From positions 97,688-160,805 of the forward strand of contig JAAXXR010000001.1 in NCBI GenBank assembly GCA_013334335.1: DNA of 63,118 bases. The letters are read 5' to 3'. This document shows positions 50,107 through 58,666 of the stretch, piece by piece. Source of the stretch: Chlorobiaceae bacterium. GTDB lineage: Bacteria; Bacteroidota; Chlorobiia; Chlorobiales; Chlorobiaceae. Position numbers and translations under genes: made by a program. Below the pieces are notes generated by a model. It was not told where the DNA came from, made no database searches, and saw nothing but the letters and a program-made list of their open reading frames with translations. Each line of letters starts with the position of its first letter. The first letter of the stretch is position 1.

Positions 50107-50179
50107 GGGGCTTTAGCTCAGTTGGTAGAGCGTCTCGTTCGCAATGAGAAGGTCAGGGGTTCGACTCCCCTAAGCTCCA
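50107..50179 (+). tRNA. tRNA-Ala (anticodon CGC)
   Basis: A 73-base cloverleaf: acceptor stem GGGGCTT / AAGCTCC, D arm GCTC...GAGC, anticodon stem TCTCG / TGAGA with loop TTCGCAA (anticodon CGC), and T arm AGGGG-TTCGACT-CCCCT. The G3-U70 pair, the main identity element for alanyl-tRNA synthetase, is present. The discriminator is A and the CCA end is not encoded. Confidence 0.93.
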
Positions 50180-50406
50180 CTATCCCGATGGTTACCGCCG
50201 GATAGCAGATAACCGGCTTGCTGGATTCGGGTAGTTCTGTCTGCGACGGTGTCCTCCAGCAGCAGAAATCTCCTGCGAACCGTACTCGGCGTGTTCATCA
50301 CCAGCAGGAGGCGCCTGCGCTGACCCCATGCCGGAGGCGCATTCGTTCAGGCATGAACGGTTGCTTGTCTGCAAAGACACATTAACACAGGTTTAACCAG
50401 GAATTC

Positions 50407-51318
50407 ATGTCTCAATCATTTATCGGAATTCAAGTCCGCCGGTTCCTTCTCCCCGCATTCACGGTGACGATGCTGCTTTCAGGATGCTCATCATCGAAAC
50501 CGGCATCAACCGAATCCGCTTCCGCCGATTCCAGGGATGAACGCTACCGCAGTGCCATCGAGGATCTGAACAAGAAACGTTACGAACTGGCGACCCAGAA
50601 ACTCGAAGGGCTCATGTTCTCGACCAGGGCAACACCGCTCGAAGACAAGGTCCTCCATTCGCTCGGCCAGGCATACTTCCAGTCGAAGCAGTACCTGCTC
50701 GCCTCGGAGATCTACCGCCGCCTCCTGCAGCAGACCCCGGATTCGCCGTTCGTCCAGGACGCACAGTACCAGATGGCAAGGTCGTACGAAAAACTCTCCC
50801 CGACTTTTGAGCTTGACCAGGAGTATACGGTCAAGGCGATCAACGAGTTCCGTATCTACCTCGACCAGTACCCCATGCAGGACTCGGAGCGTATTGCCAG
50901 CGACGTCGAGACCTACCGCGAACTGCTGAAGCTCAAACCTGACAATGCGCAGTATCGGGAAAAATATGAAATCGCCATGTCGGAACTCGCGCAGCAGTCG
51001 CCAGCCAGATACAGTATGGCGGCGATTCCCGTGCTTCGCGAGAAACTCGCCCACAACAGGATATCGGTCGCCGGGCACTACGCGCAGCTCAAGAAATACC
51101 GGGCAGCCGCGCTCTATTACGATGAAGTCATCGCAGGGTTCTCCGACACCGCATGGATCGAGCCAGCCTGGTCAGGCAAGATCGAGATGGCCGTCAAGAG
51201 AAACAAGTGGTTCGAGGCTCGTCAGGCTATCGAGCAGTACCAGCTCAACTTCCCCGACAAGCGAGACAAGGTCGAAGACACCTACAAGAAGGTGCTCCGG
51301 AAATTCTCAACCCCCTGA
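50407..51318 (+). CDS. bamD: Outer membrane assembly lipoprotein, BamD-like
   Basis: BamD is a periplasmic TPR lipoprotein of the BAM complex that folds outer-membrane beta-barrels. The signal ends in the lipobox LLSGC (Cys27). After that come TPR-like helices (LGQAYFQSKQYLLASEIYRRLL, and YRAAALYYDEVIAGFSDT). The 303 residues are somewhat longer than usual for the family. It is 14 bases before nadD. A general TPR lipoprotein is the fallback reading. Confidence 0.82.
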   Translation: MSQSFIGIQVRRFLLPAFTVTMLLSGCSSSKPASTESASADSRDERYRSAIEDLNKKRYELATQKLEGLMFSTRATPLEDKVLHSLGQAYFQSKQYLLASEIYRRLLQQTPDSPFVQDAQYQMARSYEKLSPTFELDQEYTVKAINEFRIYLDQYPMQDSERIASDVETYRELLKLKPDNAQYREKYEIAMSELAQQSPARYSMAAIPVLREKLAHNRISVAGHYAQLKKYRAAALYYDEVIAGFSDTAWIEPAWSGKIEMAVKRNKWFEARQAIEQYQLNFPDKRDKVEDTYKKVLRKFSTP

Positions 51319-51332
51319 CGGAGCGGACAACC

Positions 51333-51917
51333 GTGCGCCTGGGGGTATTCGGAGGGTCGTTCGATCCACCCCATAACGGACATCTCGGCATCTGTCGGAT
51401 GGCCAGAGAGTCCCTCGGAATTGGCCGCCTGATTGTCTCGGTTTCAAAAAATCCCCTCAAGGGCCCTGCTGATGCTTCCGACGACCACAGAAAGCGCATG
51501 GCTGAACTGTTGGTCGCTGAACTCGACCCTGAGGGAAGCTTCGCCGCAGTCAGTACATGGGAGCTCGACCGCCCAGGCCCATCGTATACGATCGATCTTC
51601 TGAACCATCTTCGCTCCACAAGGCCGGGCGATGAGCTCGAACTGCTTGTCGGTGAGGACAGTTACCGGAGCATGCCGGCATGGCACTCCTCAGAGATGAT
51701 TCCTGCCCTGTGCAGGATCACGGTGTTTTCCCGGTCAACTGCTTCTGGCGACGAACCATTCGCGGGAAGGGGGCTGCCTCCGGCCCGGATCGTAGAGTTC
51801 GATCAGCCAGTCTCTGCGACGGAGGTGCGTGAACTGATCGCCATCGGAGCTTCGGCGGCGCATCTGCTTCCGCCGTCAATTGCGGGATATATCGAGCGCA
51901 ACGGTCTTTACCGTTGA
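51333..51917 (+). CDS. nadD: Nicotinate-nucleotide adenylyltransferase
   Basis: NadD joins nicotinate mononucleotide and ATP in NAD synthesis. The nucleotide-binding signature GVFGGSFDPPHNGH is at the start, and the later SATEVREL matches the ISxTxIR motif. The GTG at 51333 gives a 194-aa protein with the normal family start. It is convergent with argS, 13 bases apart. Confidence 0.95.
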   Translation: MRLGVFGGSFDPPHNGHLGICRMARESLGIGRLIVSVSKNPLKGPADASDDHRKRMAELLVAELDPEGSFAAVSTWELDRPGPSYTIDLLNHLRSTRPGDELELLVGEDSYRSMPAWHSSEMIPALCRITVFSRSTASGDEPFAGRGLPPARIVEFDQPVSATEVRELIAIGASAAHLLPPSIAGYIERNGLYR

Positions 51918-51930
51918 GAGAATGGCGGGA

Positions 51931-53586
51931 TCACATCGATTCCGGCGCTGAGATTCCAAGCAGGGAAAAACCGTTCCGCAGCACCTGCCGCACGCAAATC
52001 GAAAGTTCAAGCCTCGCCGCGCATACCTCCGGGTCAGCCTTCAGGATCGGACACTCCTGGTAAAACTTGTGATAGAGCTCGGCGATGCCGTGCAGGTATT
52101 CGACCATTTTCTGCGGTTCAAGAAAGCGCAGGCAGGACTGAATCACTTCGGGATAGTCAAGCAGTGCCGAGGCAAGCTCGAATTCGACCGGCTCGGCAAG
52201 CCGGGTAAGCGTTTCCCCTGAAGCCGCGTCAACGTCGAAACCGATCTCTCGCGAAGCCATCCTCAACAGGCTGCAGATCCTGGCGTGTGCGTACTGCAGA
52301 TAGAAGACCGGATTGTCCTTTGATTGGCGCTTGGCCAGATCGATATCGAAATTGAGGTGTGAATCCTTGCTGCGCATGATGAAAAACAGGCGCGTCGCAT
52401 CGGCGCCGACTTCGTCGATCAACTCGTCGAGCATATCCGCATTTCCCTTCCTGGTGGACATCTTGATCGTCTGCCCACCCACCGTCGTCGTGACGAACTG
52501 GTTGATGGCAACCCGGATGCGACTGGTGTCGTAACCCAGTATCTTCAGGGCTTCGTTGACATCCGGATACTCGTCGATATGGTCCGCACCGAACACGTTC
52601 ACCATCAGCGAGAAGCCGCGGTCGAACTTGGTGACGTGATAGGCGATGTCCGGCAGACGGTAGCTCGGGTCACCGCTTGATTTGATCAGCACCTTGTCTT
52701 TCTCCTGGCCGAGCTTCGTGGTCAGAAACCAGGTCGCGTTTTCATGACGTGAGATAAATCCCTGCGCGTCGAGCGCGTCAATGACCGCCTGGTTCGGGGA
52801 GATACCGTGCGCTCCAGCCTGATAGAGCGTGTGCTCGTTGAAGAACGAGTCATGGTTGATCGAGAGCCTCGAGAGCGTTTTTCTTATCGACGCGAAAATG
52901 ATTCCCTCCGCGCTCTCCTTGAAGAGCTGGAGGTTCTCCGTTTCGTTCAGCGACGAGCCGTGTTCGCGGAAGAGCTCTGCGGCGATGTCGCGGATATAAT
53001 CGCCCTGGTAGTGGCTGTCAGGGAACTCCACCGGAAGGCCGCAAGCTTCCATATAGCGGAACCGTACCGACTCGGCCAGGATCTGCATCTGTCGGCCGGC
53101 GTCGTTGAAGTAGTACTCCCGGGTGACCTCGTAGCCTTGGGTGGCGAGCAGGTTGGCGATGCAGTCGCCGAGCACGCCGCCGCGCCCGCGACCGACGGTG
53201 AGCGGGCCGGTGGGGTTGGCGCTCACATACTCGACGATAGCCTTCCTGCCCCTGCCTGCAGTACTGCAGCCGAACGCGGCTCCCGAGCGGAGCACCTCAC
53301 GCACTTCGCGCATGATGAAGGCCGGGTCAAGATGAAAATTGACGAACCCAGGCCCGGCGACCTCGGTTCTGACCACCGTACCCTCGGGAAACGACAGATG
53401 GTCGATCAGCTCACCGGCAAGCTCACGGGGATTGCGTTTCAACTCCTTCGAGAGCAGGAATGCGATGTTCGTCGAAAAGTCGCCGAACCTTTTGTCGGTC
53501 GGTTTTTCAATCTGGATATCCCGGTCGGTCACAATGCCTGCTGAATGCAAAGCGTCCTTGATATATGGAACGAAGAAATCTCTCAT
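51931..53586 (-). CDS. argS: Arginyl-tRNA synthetase
   Basis: A class-I synthetase that charges tRNA-Arg. The 551-aa protein has the N-terminal domain, the segment [19 protein letters not shown], and KMSTRKGN near residue 365, the KMSKS-loop form of this family. The C-terminal DALR anticodon-binding domain is also present. The HIGH signature is unusual: the two histidines expected in LHVGHGRG are Thr130 and Arg133. The rest, including NPTGPL and the downstream GDCIANLL, is intact. It is the last gene of a trpS-HAD-argS operon, starting 3 bases after the HAD gene. Confidence 0.95.
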   Translation of the reverse strand: MRDFFVPYIKDALHSAGIVTDRDIQIEKPTDKRFGDFSTNIAFLLSKELKRNPRELAGELIDHLSFPEGTVVRTEVAGPGFVNFHLDPAFIMREVREVLRSGAAFGCSTAGRGRKAIVEYVSANPTGPLTVGRGRGGVLGDCIANLLATQGYEVTREYYFNDAGRQMQILAESVRFRYMEACGLPVEFPDSHYQGDYIRDIAAELFREHGSSLNETENLQLFKESAEGIIFASIRKTLSRLSINHDSFFNEHTLYQAGAHGISPNQAVIDALDAQGFISRHENATWFLTTKLGQEKDKVLIKSSGDPSYRLPDIAYHVTKFDRGFSLMVNVFGADHIDEYPDVNEALKILGYDTSRIRVAINQFVTTTVGGQTIKMSTRKGNADMLDELIDEVGADATRLFFIMRSKDSHLNFDIDLAKRQSKDNPVFYLQYAHARICSLLRMASREIGFDVDAASGETLTRLAEPVEFELASALLDYPEVIQSCLRFLEPQKMVEYLHGIAELYHKFYQECPILKADPEVCAARLELSICVRQVLRNGFSLLGISAPESM

Positions 53587-53589
53587 CGG

Positions 53590-54321
53590 CTACCTGAGTA
53601 TCGTTGTTGGTGCGCCGCAGGGTAACCCGTGCAGCTCTTCGGGACGGAGCCCTGAAAAATCCTCGATGATCCTGATCACATTGCCGTACGGAGCGAACGC
53701 TTCCGGTCGGTTGGTGGTGGTGACGGCGACGCAGCGCATCCCGGCGGCGGCGGCGGCTTCAACCCCCGGCAGGGCGTCTTCGAACACGATGCATGACGAA
53801 GGCGTCGCGCCGAGCCGTTCGGCGACCTGGAGAAAGGTTTCGGGATGCGGTTTTCCGTGCTGCACCTGGTGCGCTCCGACCACAGCCTGGAAGCGCGATT
53901 CGATGCCAAGGAGGCCGAGCACGTAGGCGATGTTTTTCGGACCGGCTCCCGTCCCGACGCCAAGCATGATGCCGGCAGCTGCTGCGCCCGAGAGAAACGG
54001 GCCAAGCCCCTCAATGGGCAGGATGGCGTCACGGTTCATGACCCGGTACAGGATATCCTTCAGTTCGGTGAGCCGTTCAGCCTCGCCGTGCGAGATCGAC
54101 GGATCAAGGAAATAGCGAAGTACATCAAGCCCCTTCATTCCTGCGGTCTCGACCAGGTAACGTTCGGGATCGAGCCCCTGAAGGCCGTAGTCGGCAAACA
54201 GGTCTACCCAGGAGCGGGCATGCATCCTCATGTTGTCCGTGAGCACTCCGTCCATATCGAAGATAAAGGCCTTCACCTCCGGTTGATCGCCGTTCCCGGC
54301 GTTGACGCTGACCCCGGTCAT
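53590..54321 (-). CDS. HAD-superfamily hydrolase (beta-phosphoglucomutase-like)
   Basis: A 243-aa phosphatase or phosphomutase of the HAD superfamily. Motif I is FDMDGVLTDN with the nucleophile Asp. Motif II is in GVGTGAGPKN, Lys is in HGKPHPETF, and motif III is VFEDALPGVEAA. A helical cap domain lies between motifs I and II (about residues 35-95). Its ATG overlaps the trpS stop (ATGA), and argS follows after 3 bases. The substrate is unknown; its place between two synthetase genes hints at no specific role. Confidence 0.88.
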   Translation of the reverse strand: MTGVSVNAGNGDQPEVKAFIFDMDGVLTDNMRMHARSWVDLFADYGLQGLDPERYLVETAGMKGLDVLRYFLDPSISHGEAERLTELKDILYRVMNRDAILPIEGLGPFLSGAAAAGIMLGVGTGAGPKNIAYVLGLLGIESRFQAVVGAHQVQHGKPHPETFLQVAERLGATPSSCIVFEDALPGVEAAAAAGMRCVAVTTTNRPEAFAPYGNVIRIIEDFSGLRPEELHGLPCGAPTTILR

Positions 54322-55352
54322 GCCCCCTGCTCTCCGAGACGCATTGCCTGGCGGACCTCCGTCATGGTCTGGCTGGCGATCCGGCGCGCTTTCGACTCGC
54401 CCTCAAGCAGGATTTCCCTGACCAGTTCCGGCCTCGCCTCGAAATGGCGGCGCTTTTCAAGCATCGGGGCGAGCTCTGCGGAGATCGCCGCGGCGCACAT
54501 TTTCTTGCAGTCGACGCAGCCGAGCGATCCGGCGCGGCATCCGGCCTCGACCGATGCCAGAGTGTCAGGGGATGAGAATCGCTGGTGATAGCTGAACACC
54601 GTGCACACTTCAGGTCGTCCGGGATCGTTCCGCCGGACCTTCATCGTGTCGGTGACGGCGTTGCGCATCTTTGCCGCGACCTCTTCGGGGGTATCGCTCA
54701 ACAGGATCGTATTGCCAAGCGACTTGGACATTTTGGTTTTACCGTCCAGGCCAAGCAGTCGTGAAAATTTCGTGATTTTCGGTGCCGGTTCAGGGAATAC
54801 CTCTCCAAGGACGGGATGCGGGAAATGGATGTTGAACTTTCTCGAGATCTCCCGGGTAATTTCCACATGGGGGAGCTGATCCTCTCCCACCGGGACGATG
54901 TTCCCCTTGTAGAGCAGGATGTCTGCCGCCTGCAGGACCGGATAGCCCAGGTGACCGTAGACCATCGACTCCATGTTCAGATCCCTGACCTGCTCCTTCA
55001 GGGTCGGGTTCCGCTCAAGCCGTGCTGTCGTGATCAGGTTCGAGAAGAGGAGGAAAAGTTCCGCGTGCTCCTTGATCTGCGACTGCCGGAAAACCGGGCT
55101 TATGTCCGGATCGACTCCAGCCGCAAGCCAGTCGATGAGCATGTCGATCGAATGGTCATAGATGCTTGTCGTGTCGAGGGACGTGGTCAGTGTGTGATAA
55201 TCGGCGATCAGGAAGCAGGTCTCATAGGCTCGTGTGCCGTCCGGTTGCAGCAGATTCTGCTGTTCGATCCAGTTTTCGAGCGCTCCCGTGTAGTGTCCGA
55301 GATGCAGCTTGCCTGTCGGCCGCATCCCGCTTAAAATCCGCTGTGTCGACAT
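54318..55352 (-). CDS. trpS: Tryptophanyl-tRNA synthetase
   Basis: A class-I synthetase of 344 aa. The HIGH motif is in GKLHLGHYTGAL near residue 14, and the KMSKS loop is TKMSKSLGN. The C-terminal part has RVDPLKIRD-like helices. The sequence CRAGSLGCVDCKKMCAA near residue 280 has four cysteines and may bind a metal or iron-sulfur cluster, as in some TrpRS. It is the first gene of the operon trpS-HAD-argS. Confidence 0.94.
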   Translation of the reverse strand: MSTQRILSGMRPTGKLHLGHYTGALENWIEQQNLLQPDGTRAYETCFLIADYHTLTTSLDTTSIYDHSIDMLIDWLAAGVDPDISPVFRQSQIKEHAELFLLFSNLITTARLERNPTLKEQVRDLNMESMVYGHLGYPVLQAADILLYKGNIVPVGEDQLPHVEITREISRKFNIHFPHPVLGEVFPEPAPKITKFSRLLGLDGKTKMSKSLGNTILLSDTPEEVAAKMRNAVTDTMKVRRNDPGRPEVCTVFSYHQRFSSPDTLASVEAGCRAGSLGCVDCKKMCAAAISAELAPMLEKRRHFEARPELVREILLEGESKARRIASQTMTEVRQAMRLGEQGA

Positions 55353-55552
55353 GTAGCCCCAGTTCGTTGCACACGCCGTGAAAACACCCGCAGGGTGGTA
55401 TTTTTCGGCCTTTCGTTGAGTTGCTTCAGAAGTTATAACAGTTGCAACAAAGATAAAAGCGCCGTTTTGTTTTTTGTCCGGGGAACGCTATATTAGTCGA
55501 CTTGTTTTTCAATGCACAATGCATCGGCATTGAAAGACAAAGCAAAAGTTTA
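55353..55552. other. Intergenic region between trpS and the SRP RNA gene
   Basis: 200 bases holding the trpS upstream region on the minus side and the SRP RNA promoter on the plus side. A small hairpin (CAATGC / GCATTG) at about 55510-55532 lies in the presumed SRP RNA leader. No gene is visible. Confidence 0.5.
55467..55494 (+). promoter_or_regulatory. Candidate sigma-70 promoter for the SRP RNA
   Basis: TTGTTT (55467-55472) and TATATT (55489-55494) are separated by 16 bases. The predicted start is near 55502, about 50 bases before the mature RNA, so a short leader would be removed. A plausible but unproven promoter. Confidence 0.45.
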
Positions 55553-55656
55553 GGAGAGCAAGTCCTATACAACATTCTCTTGCCCAACCATGTCAGATCC
55601 GGAAGGAAGCAGCATCCGGCAATGTGAGTGTGTGATATAGTCAGCTTGCTCTCCTT
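55553..55656 (+). ncRNA. ffs: Signal recognition particle RNA (4.5S type)
   Basis: The conserved apical loop TCCGGAAGGAAGCAGCATCC is diagnostic of SRP RNA domain IV, which binds Ffh. The ends pair perfectly: GGAGAGCAAG (55553-55562) with CTTGCTCTCC (55645-55654), giving a rod of about 100 bases. A T7 run directly after makes the last stem also the terminator. It lies between trpS (divergent) and the deoxyhypusine-synthase-like gene. Confidence 0.95.
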
Positions 55657-55718
55657 TTTTTATTTATTTTTTACGAGGAATCAGTTTACCCGCAAAGAAA
55701 ACGGTACAGGAGTCACCA

Positions 55719-56765
55719 ATGAAAGAGATGAAGAAAGGGGAGTTTCTGAGGGAACCGGTCAGGCATATCGAGATCAAGAAACATAACGTCGTCCCGATGG
55801 TCGAGCAGATGGCCGACATGGCTTTCCAGGCCCGCAACCTGGCGCGCGCCGCCTCGATCGTCGACCTGATGCAGAAGGACAAGGAGTGTGCCGTCATCCT
55901 CACGCTGGCAGGTTCGCTCATCAGCGCAGGCCTGAAGCAGGTCATCGTCGACATGCTCGAGCACAACATGGTGGACGTCATCGTCTCCACCGGCGCCAAC
56001 ATCGTCGACCAGGACTTCTTCGAAGCCCTCGGATTCAAGCACTACAAGGGCAGCCAGTTCGCCGACGACTCCGAGCTCCGCGAACTTGCCATCGACCGGA
56101 TCTACGACACCTATATTGACGAGGACGACCTCCGCATCTGCGACGACACCACGGCGGTCATCGCCAACTCCATGCAGCCCGGAGCCTATTCTTCGCGCGA
56201 ATTCATCGTTGAGATGGGCCGTTACATCGAAAAGAATGGGCATGACAGGAACTCCATCGTCTACAAGGCCTACGAGAAAGGTGTCCCGATCTTCTGCCCG
56301 GCATTCTCCGACTGCTCGGCCGGTTTCGGCCTTGTGCACCATCAGTGGAACAATCCCGACCGCCACGTCTCCATCGACTCGGTCAAGGACTTCCGCGAAC
56401 TCACGAAGATCAAGATCGAGAACGACAAGACCGGCATCTTCATGATCGGCGGCGGCGTACCGAAGAACTTCACGCAGGATATCGTCGTTGCCGCCGAAGT
56501 GCTCGGCTACGAGGAGGTCTCCATGCACACCTATGCCGTGCAGATCACGGTCGCCGACGAGCGCGACGGCGCGTTGTCCGGATCGACCCTGAAAGAGGCC
56601 AGTTCGTGGGGCAAGGTCGACACCGTCTTCGAGCAGATGGTGTTTGCCGAAGCGACGCTCGCCATGCCGCTCATCGCCGGCTACGCTTACCACAAGGGCA
56701 ACTGGCAGGGCCGTACGGCGAAGAACTTCAACGCTATGCTCGACGCAAAAACTGTCAACGCCTGA
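55719..56765 (+). CDS. Deoxyhypusine synthase-like protein
   Basis: The family transfers the aminobutyl group of spermidine to a lysine (deoxyhypusine on eIF5A) or to another amine such as putrescine (homospermidine). The 348-aa protein has the NAD-binding VIVSTGANIVDQD, the FCPAFSDCSAGFG segment, GGGVPKNF, and the SSWGKVD motif. That motif's Lys299 matches the catalytic lysine of the eukaryotic enzyme. So it should be active, but bacteria lack hypusinated eIF5A; homospermidine formation or modification of EF-P are possible roles, both inferred. An AGGAG site precedes the ATG, and transaldolase follows after 9 bases. Confidence 0.88.
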   Translation: MKEMKKGEFLREPVRHIEIKKHNVVPMVEQMADMAFQARNLARAASIVDLMQKDKECAVILTLAGSLISAGLKQVIVDMLEHNMVDVIVSTGANIVDQDFFEALGFKHYKGSQFADDSELRELAIDRIYDTYIDEDDLRICDDTTAVIANSMQPGAYSSREFIVEMGRYIEKNGHDRNSIVYKAYEKGVPIFCPAFSDCSAGFGLVHHQWNNPDRHVSIDSVKDFRELTKIKIENDKTGIFMIGGGVPKNFTQDIVVAAEVLGYEEVSMHTYAVQITVADERDGALSGSTLKEASSWGKVDTVFEQMVFAEATLAMPLIAGYAYHKGNWQGRTAKNFNAMLDAKTVNA

Positions 56766-56774
56766 GGAGGCCAC

Positions 56775-57443
56775 ATGAAATTTTTCATCGATACCGCCAG
56801 TCTTGACGAGATCCGCTCCGCCGCAGAACTTGGCGTACTCGACGGCGTGACGACCAACCCGTCGCTGATTGCGAAGATCGTCAAGGACCCGGCAAACTTC
56901 ACCTACAGCGACTTCAAGGAGCACATCGCCAGGATCTGCGAGATTGTCGACGGCCCGGTCAGCGCCGAGGTCACCACGCTGAAGTCGGAGGAGATGATCG
57001 CCCAGGGTGAGGACCTCGCCGCCATCCACGAGAACGTGGTGGTCAAGTGCCCGCTCACCGTCGACGGCCTCAAGGCGATCCGCCACTTCTCGCAGCAGGG
57101 GATAAGGACCAATGCCACGCTGGTCTTCTCGCCAAACCAGGCATTGTTGGCCGCCAAGGCGGGTGCCGACTATGTCAGCCCATTCGTGGGCCGGCTGGAC
57201 GACATCAGCACCGACGGCATGGGGCTGGTCGAGCAGATCGTGACCATGTACGACAACTACGGCTACCTCACCGAGGTGATCGTGGCAAGCGTCCGCCATC
57301 CACAGCACGTCGTCGAGGCTTCGATGATCGGTGCCGACATCGCCACCATACCCTACTCGGTCATCAAACAGCTGGCCAACCACCCGCTGACCGATGCCGG
57401 CCTGAAGAAGTTCATGGACGATGCCGCCGTCATGAAGCGGTAG
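56775..57443 (+). CDS. tal: Transaldolase (TalC/FSA-like subfamily)
   Basis: A compact transaldolase of the non-oxidative pentose phosphate pathway, using a Schiff-base lysine. The opening [23 protein letters not shown] and VVVKCPL are characteristic; Lys91 is the predicted catalytic residue. The length of 222 aa fits the short subfamily that also includes fructose-6-phosphate aldolases, and sequence alone does not settle which activity dominates. It has a GGAGG ribosome binding site. A short repeat-like run of TGAGTGATGAG words follows at about 57455-57490. Confidence 0.93.
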   Translation: MKFFIDTASLDEIRSAAELGVLDGVTTNPSLIAKIVKDPANFTYSDFKEHIARICEIVDGPVSAEVTTLKSEEMIAQGEDLAAIHENVVVKCPLTVDGLKAIRHFSQQGIRTNATLVFSPNQALLAAKAGADYVSPFVGRLDDISTDGMGLVEQIVTMYDNYGYLTEVIVASVRHPQHVVEASMIGADIATIPYSVIKQLANHPLTDAGLKKFMDDAAVMKR

Positions 57444-57510
57444 GCGAATGATTCATTATGAGTTATGATTGCTGAGTGATGAGTGGTGAATCGAATCGGT
57501 TTACAACTCG

Positions 57511-57901
57511 TCACGCAGCTTTTTTGAGCGGATCTAATACAAGGCTGGTCAGGATTCGAACCCGTTGGCCTGATTCCTCAAGCAGGAAATCAAGGTCAGT
57601 TGATCGAACAATCCGGGAGCCTTTCAGGAGTCTGAGCCAGTACTTCGTTGCACGAGCCTCTTTTCTGGCTATGGACATTTTGGCGGTAACGTCAGCTTTA
57701 CCTTGCCCGGCCTGAGCTTCTTCAACATTTGCCCCGACAGATGTTCCTGATTTCAGCAGCTGAGTTGACCGCACGTGAGCAACAGCCCCCCCTCTTTTCC
57801 AATCGCCGGCAGCGTGCAACGAGCCGAATGGCGAACAGAAACGTCCGCTCGGTTATCTTCGGTGTGTTATCTTGCTGCAGGTCGGATGCAATGGTAGCCA
57901 T
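57511..57901 (-). pseudogene. Frameshifted four-helix-bundle (23S rRNA IVS-type) protein
   Basis: The N-terminal half (ITERTFLFAIRLVARCRRLEKRG) and the C-terminal half (STQLLKSGTSVGANVEEAQAG and onward) of one four-helix-bundle protein lie in different frames. The switch is at a run of seven C (G on the coding strand) at 57786-57792. Removing one base would join them into a 129-aa protein of normal size. The family occurs in rRNA intervening sequences and as stand-alone genes; function is unknown. The break could be a real pseudogene, a slippage-controlled gene or an assembly error. Confidence 0.8.
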
Positions 57902-57952
57902 GAATGAATTTTGACAAGTTCTCAATTCATCCCTCACCATGCAGTATAGCCT

Positions 57953-58465
57953 CTACCGGAACACCGATTCCACCCTGACCCTGGCGGTGCCTTTTTCGTA
58001 AAATCCAAGCTGCTTCGCTGCCTCGGCGCTGAGATCGATGACCCGGTTGTCGACGAACGGTCCCCGGTCGTTCACCCTGACCACGATCGATTTGTTGGTG
58101 TCGAGATTGGTGACCCGTACGGTCATGGGCAACGGCAGGTATTTGTGGGCCGCGCTCGGCTGGCCGGGGTCGAAAATCTCACCGTAAGCCGTCGGTTGCC
58201 CATTGTGCTGGTCGAGGGTCTCCTGGCCATACCAGGAGGCGATCCCGGTCTCCTCGTATGCGTAAACCTGCTCGAAACTCATGGGTACGTAGACCCTGCC
58301 CGCGATGATGTAGGGCGCGTTCTTGATTTTGCCGAGCCGATAGGCCTCTTCCGGGGAGAGCCCCTTTCGACCGCCGGTGGTGACCGGACCTCTCGAACCC
58401 GAACAGGCGCCGAGGCTCAGGAGAAGGAGCGCGAAAAGCGCGATGAAACTGTTTCTGTAGGTCAT
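57953..58465 (-). CDS. rlpA: RlpA-family septal ring lipoprotein
   Basis: RlpA proteins are outer-membrane lipoproteins with a double-psi beta-barrel; some cut peptidoglycan lacking stem peptides. The signal ends LLLLSLGAC with the lipidated Cys at about residue 21. The barrel has ETGIASWYGQETL, then RVTNLDTNKSIVVRVNDRGPF and VIDLSAEAAKQLG, including the Asp of VNDRGPF expected in the active site. There is no C-terminal SPOR domain. The length is 170 aa. The glycan-cutting activity is inferred. Confidence 0.9.
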   Translation of the reverse strand: MTYRNSFIALFALLLLSLGACSGSRGPVTTGGRKGLSPEEAYRLGKIKNAPYIIAGRVYVPMSFEQVYAYEETGIASWYGQETLDQHNGQPTAYGEIFDPGQPSAAHKYLPLPMTVRVTNLDTNKSIVVRVNDRGPFVDNRVIDLSAEAAKQLGFYEKGTARVRVESVFR

Positions 58466-58666
58466 AGGGAGTTCCAGGTTTTTAAGAAGCGATGTAGGGC
58501 AACCTGCAACGGACCTCCAGGGTTGAAGCCGTCCGTCTTAAGCTGAAAAAATAGCCAATTCACGTGAATTTTCATCCAGCCCTGCTATATTTGCAGTTTT
58601 ACGACCCAAGATATCGCACCCGCACCAGCGGCCCGCAGGCAATTGCACTATCCGTATGCATCCGGA

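Noticed and set aside
55713-57383. A 556-codon open frame on the minus strand opposite the deoxyhypusine-synthase-like and transaldolase genes
   Set aside because: It is antisense to two clear enzymes, has Val/Asp-rich low-complexity character and no recognisable domain; a shadow of GC-rich codon use.
57450-57490. Run of ATGAG/TGATGAG words after transaldolase as a repeat array or CRISPR
   Set aside because: The words are short, irregular and without spacers; it looks like simple-sequence drift.
58557-58570. Palindrome AATTCACGTGAATT between rlpA and the hydrolase gene, as a third parS site
   Set aside because: It shares only the TCACGTGA core with parS. The outer bases that define parS (TGTT/AACA) are absent.
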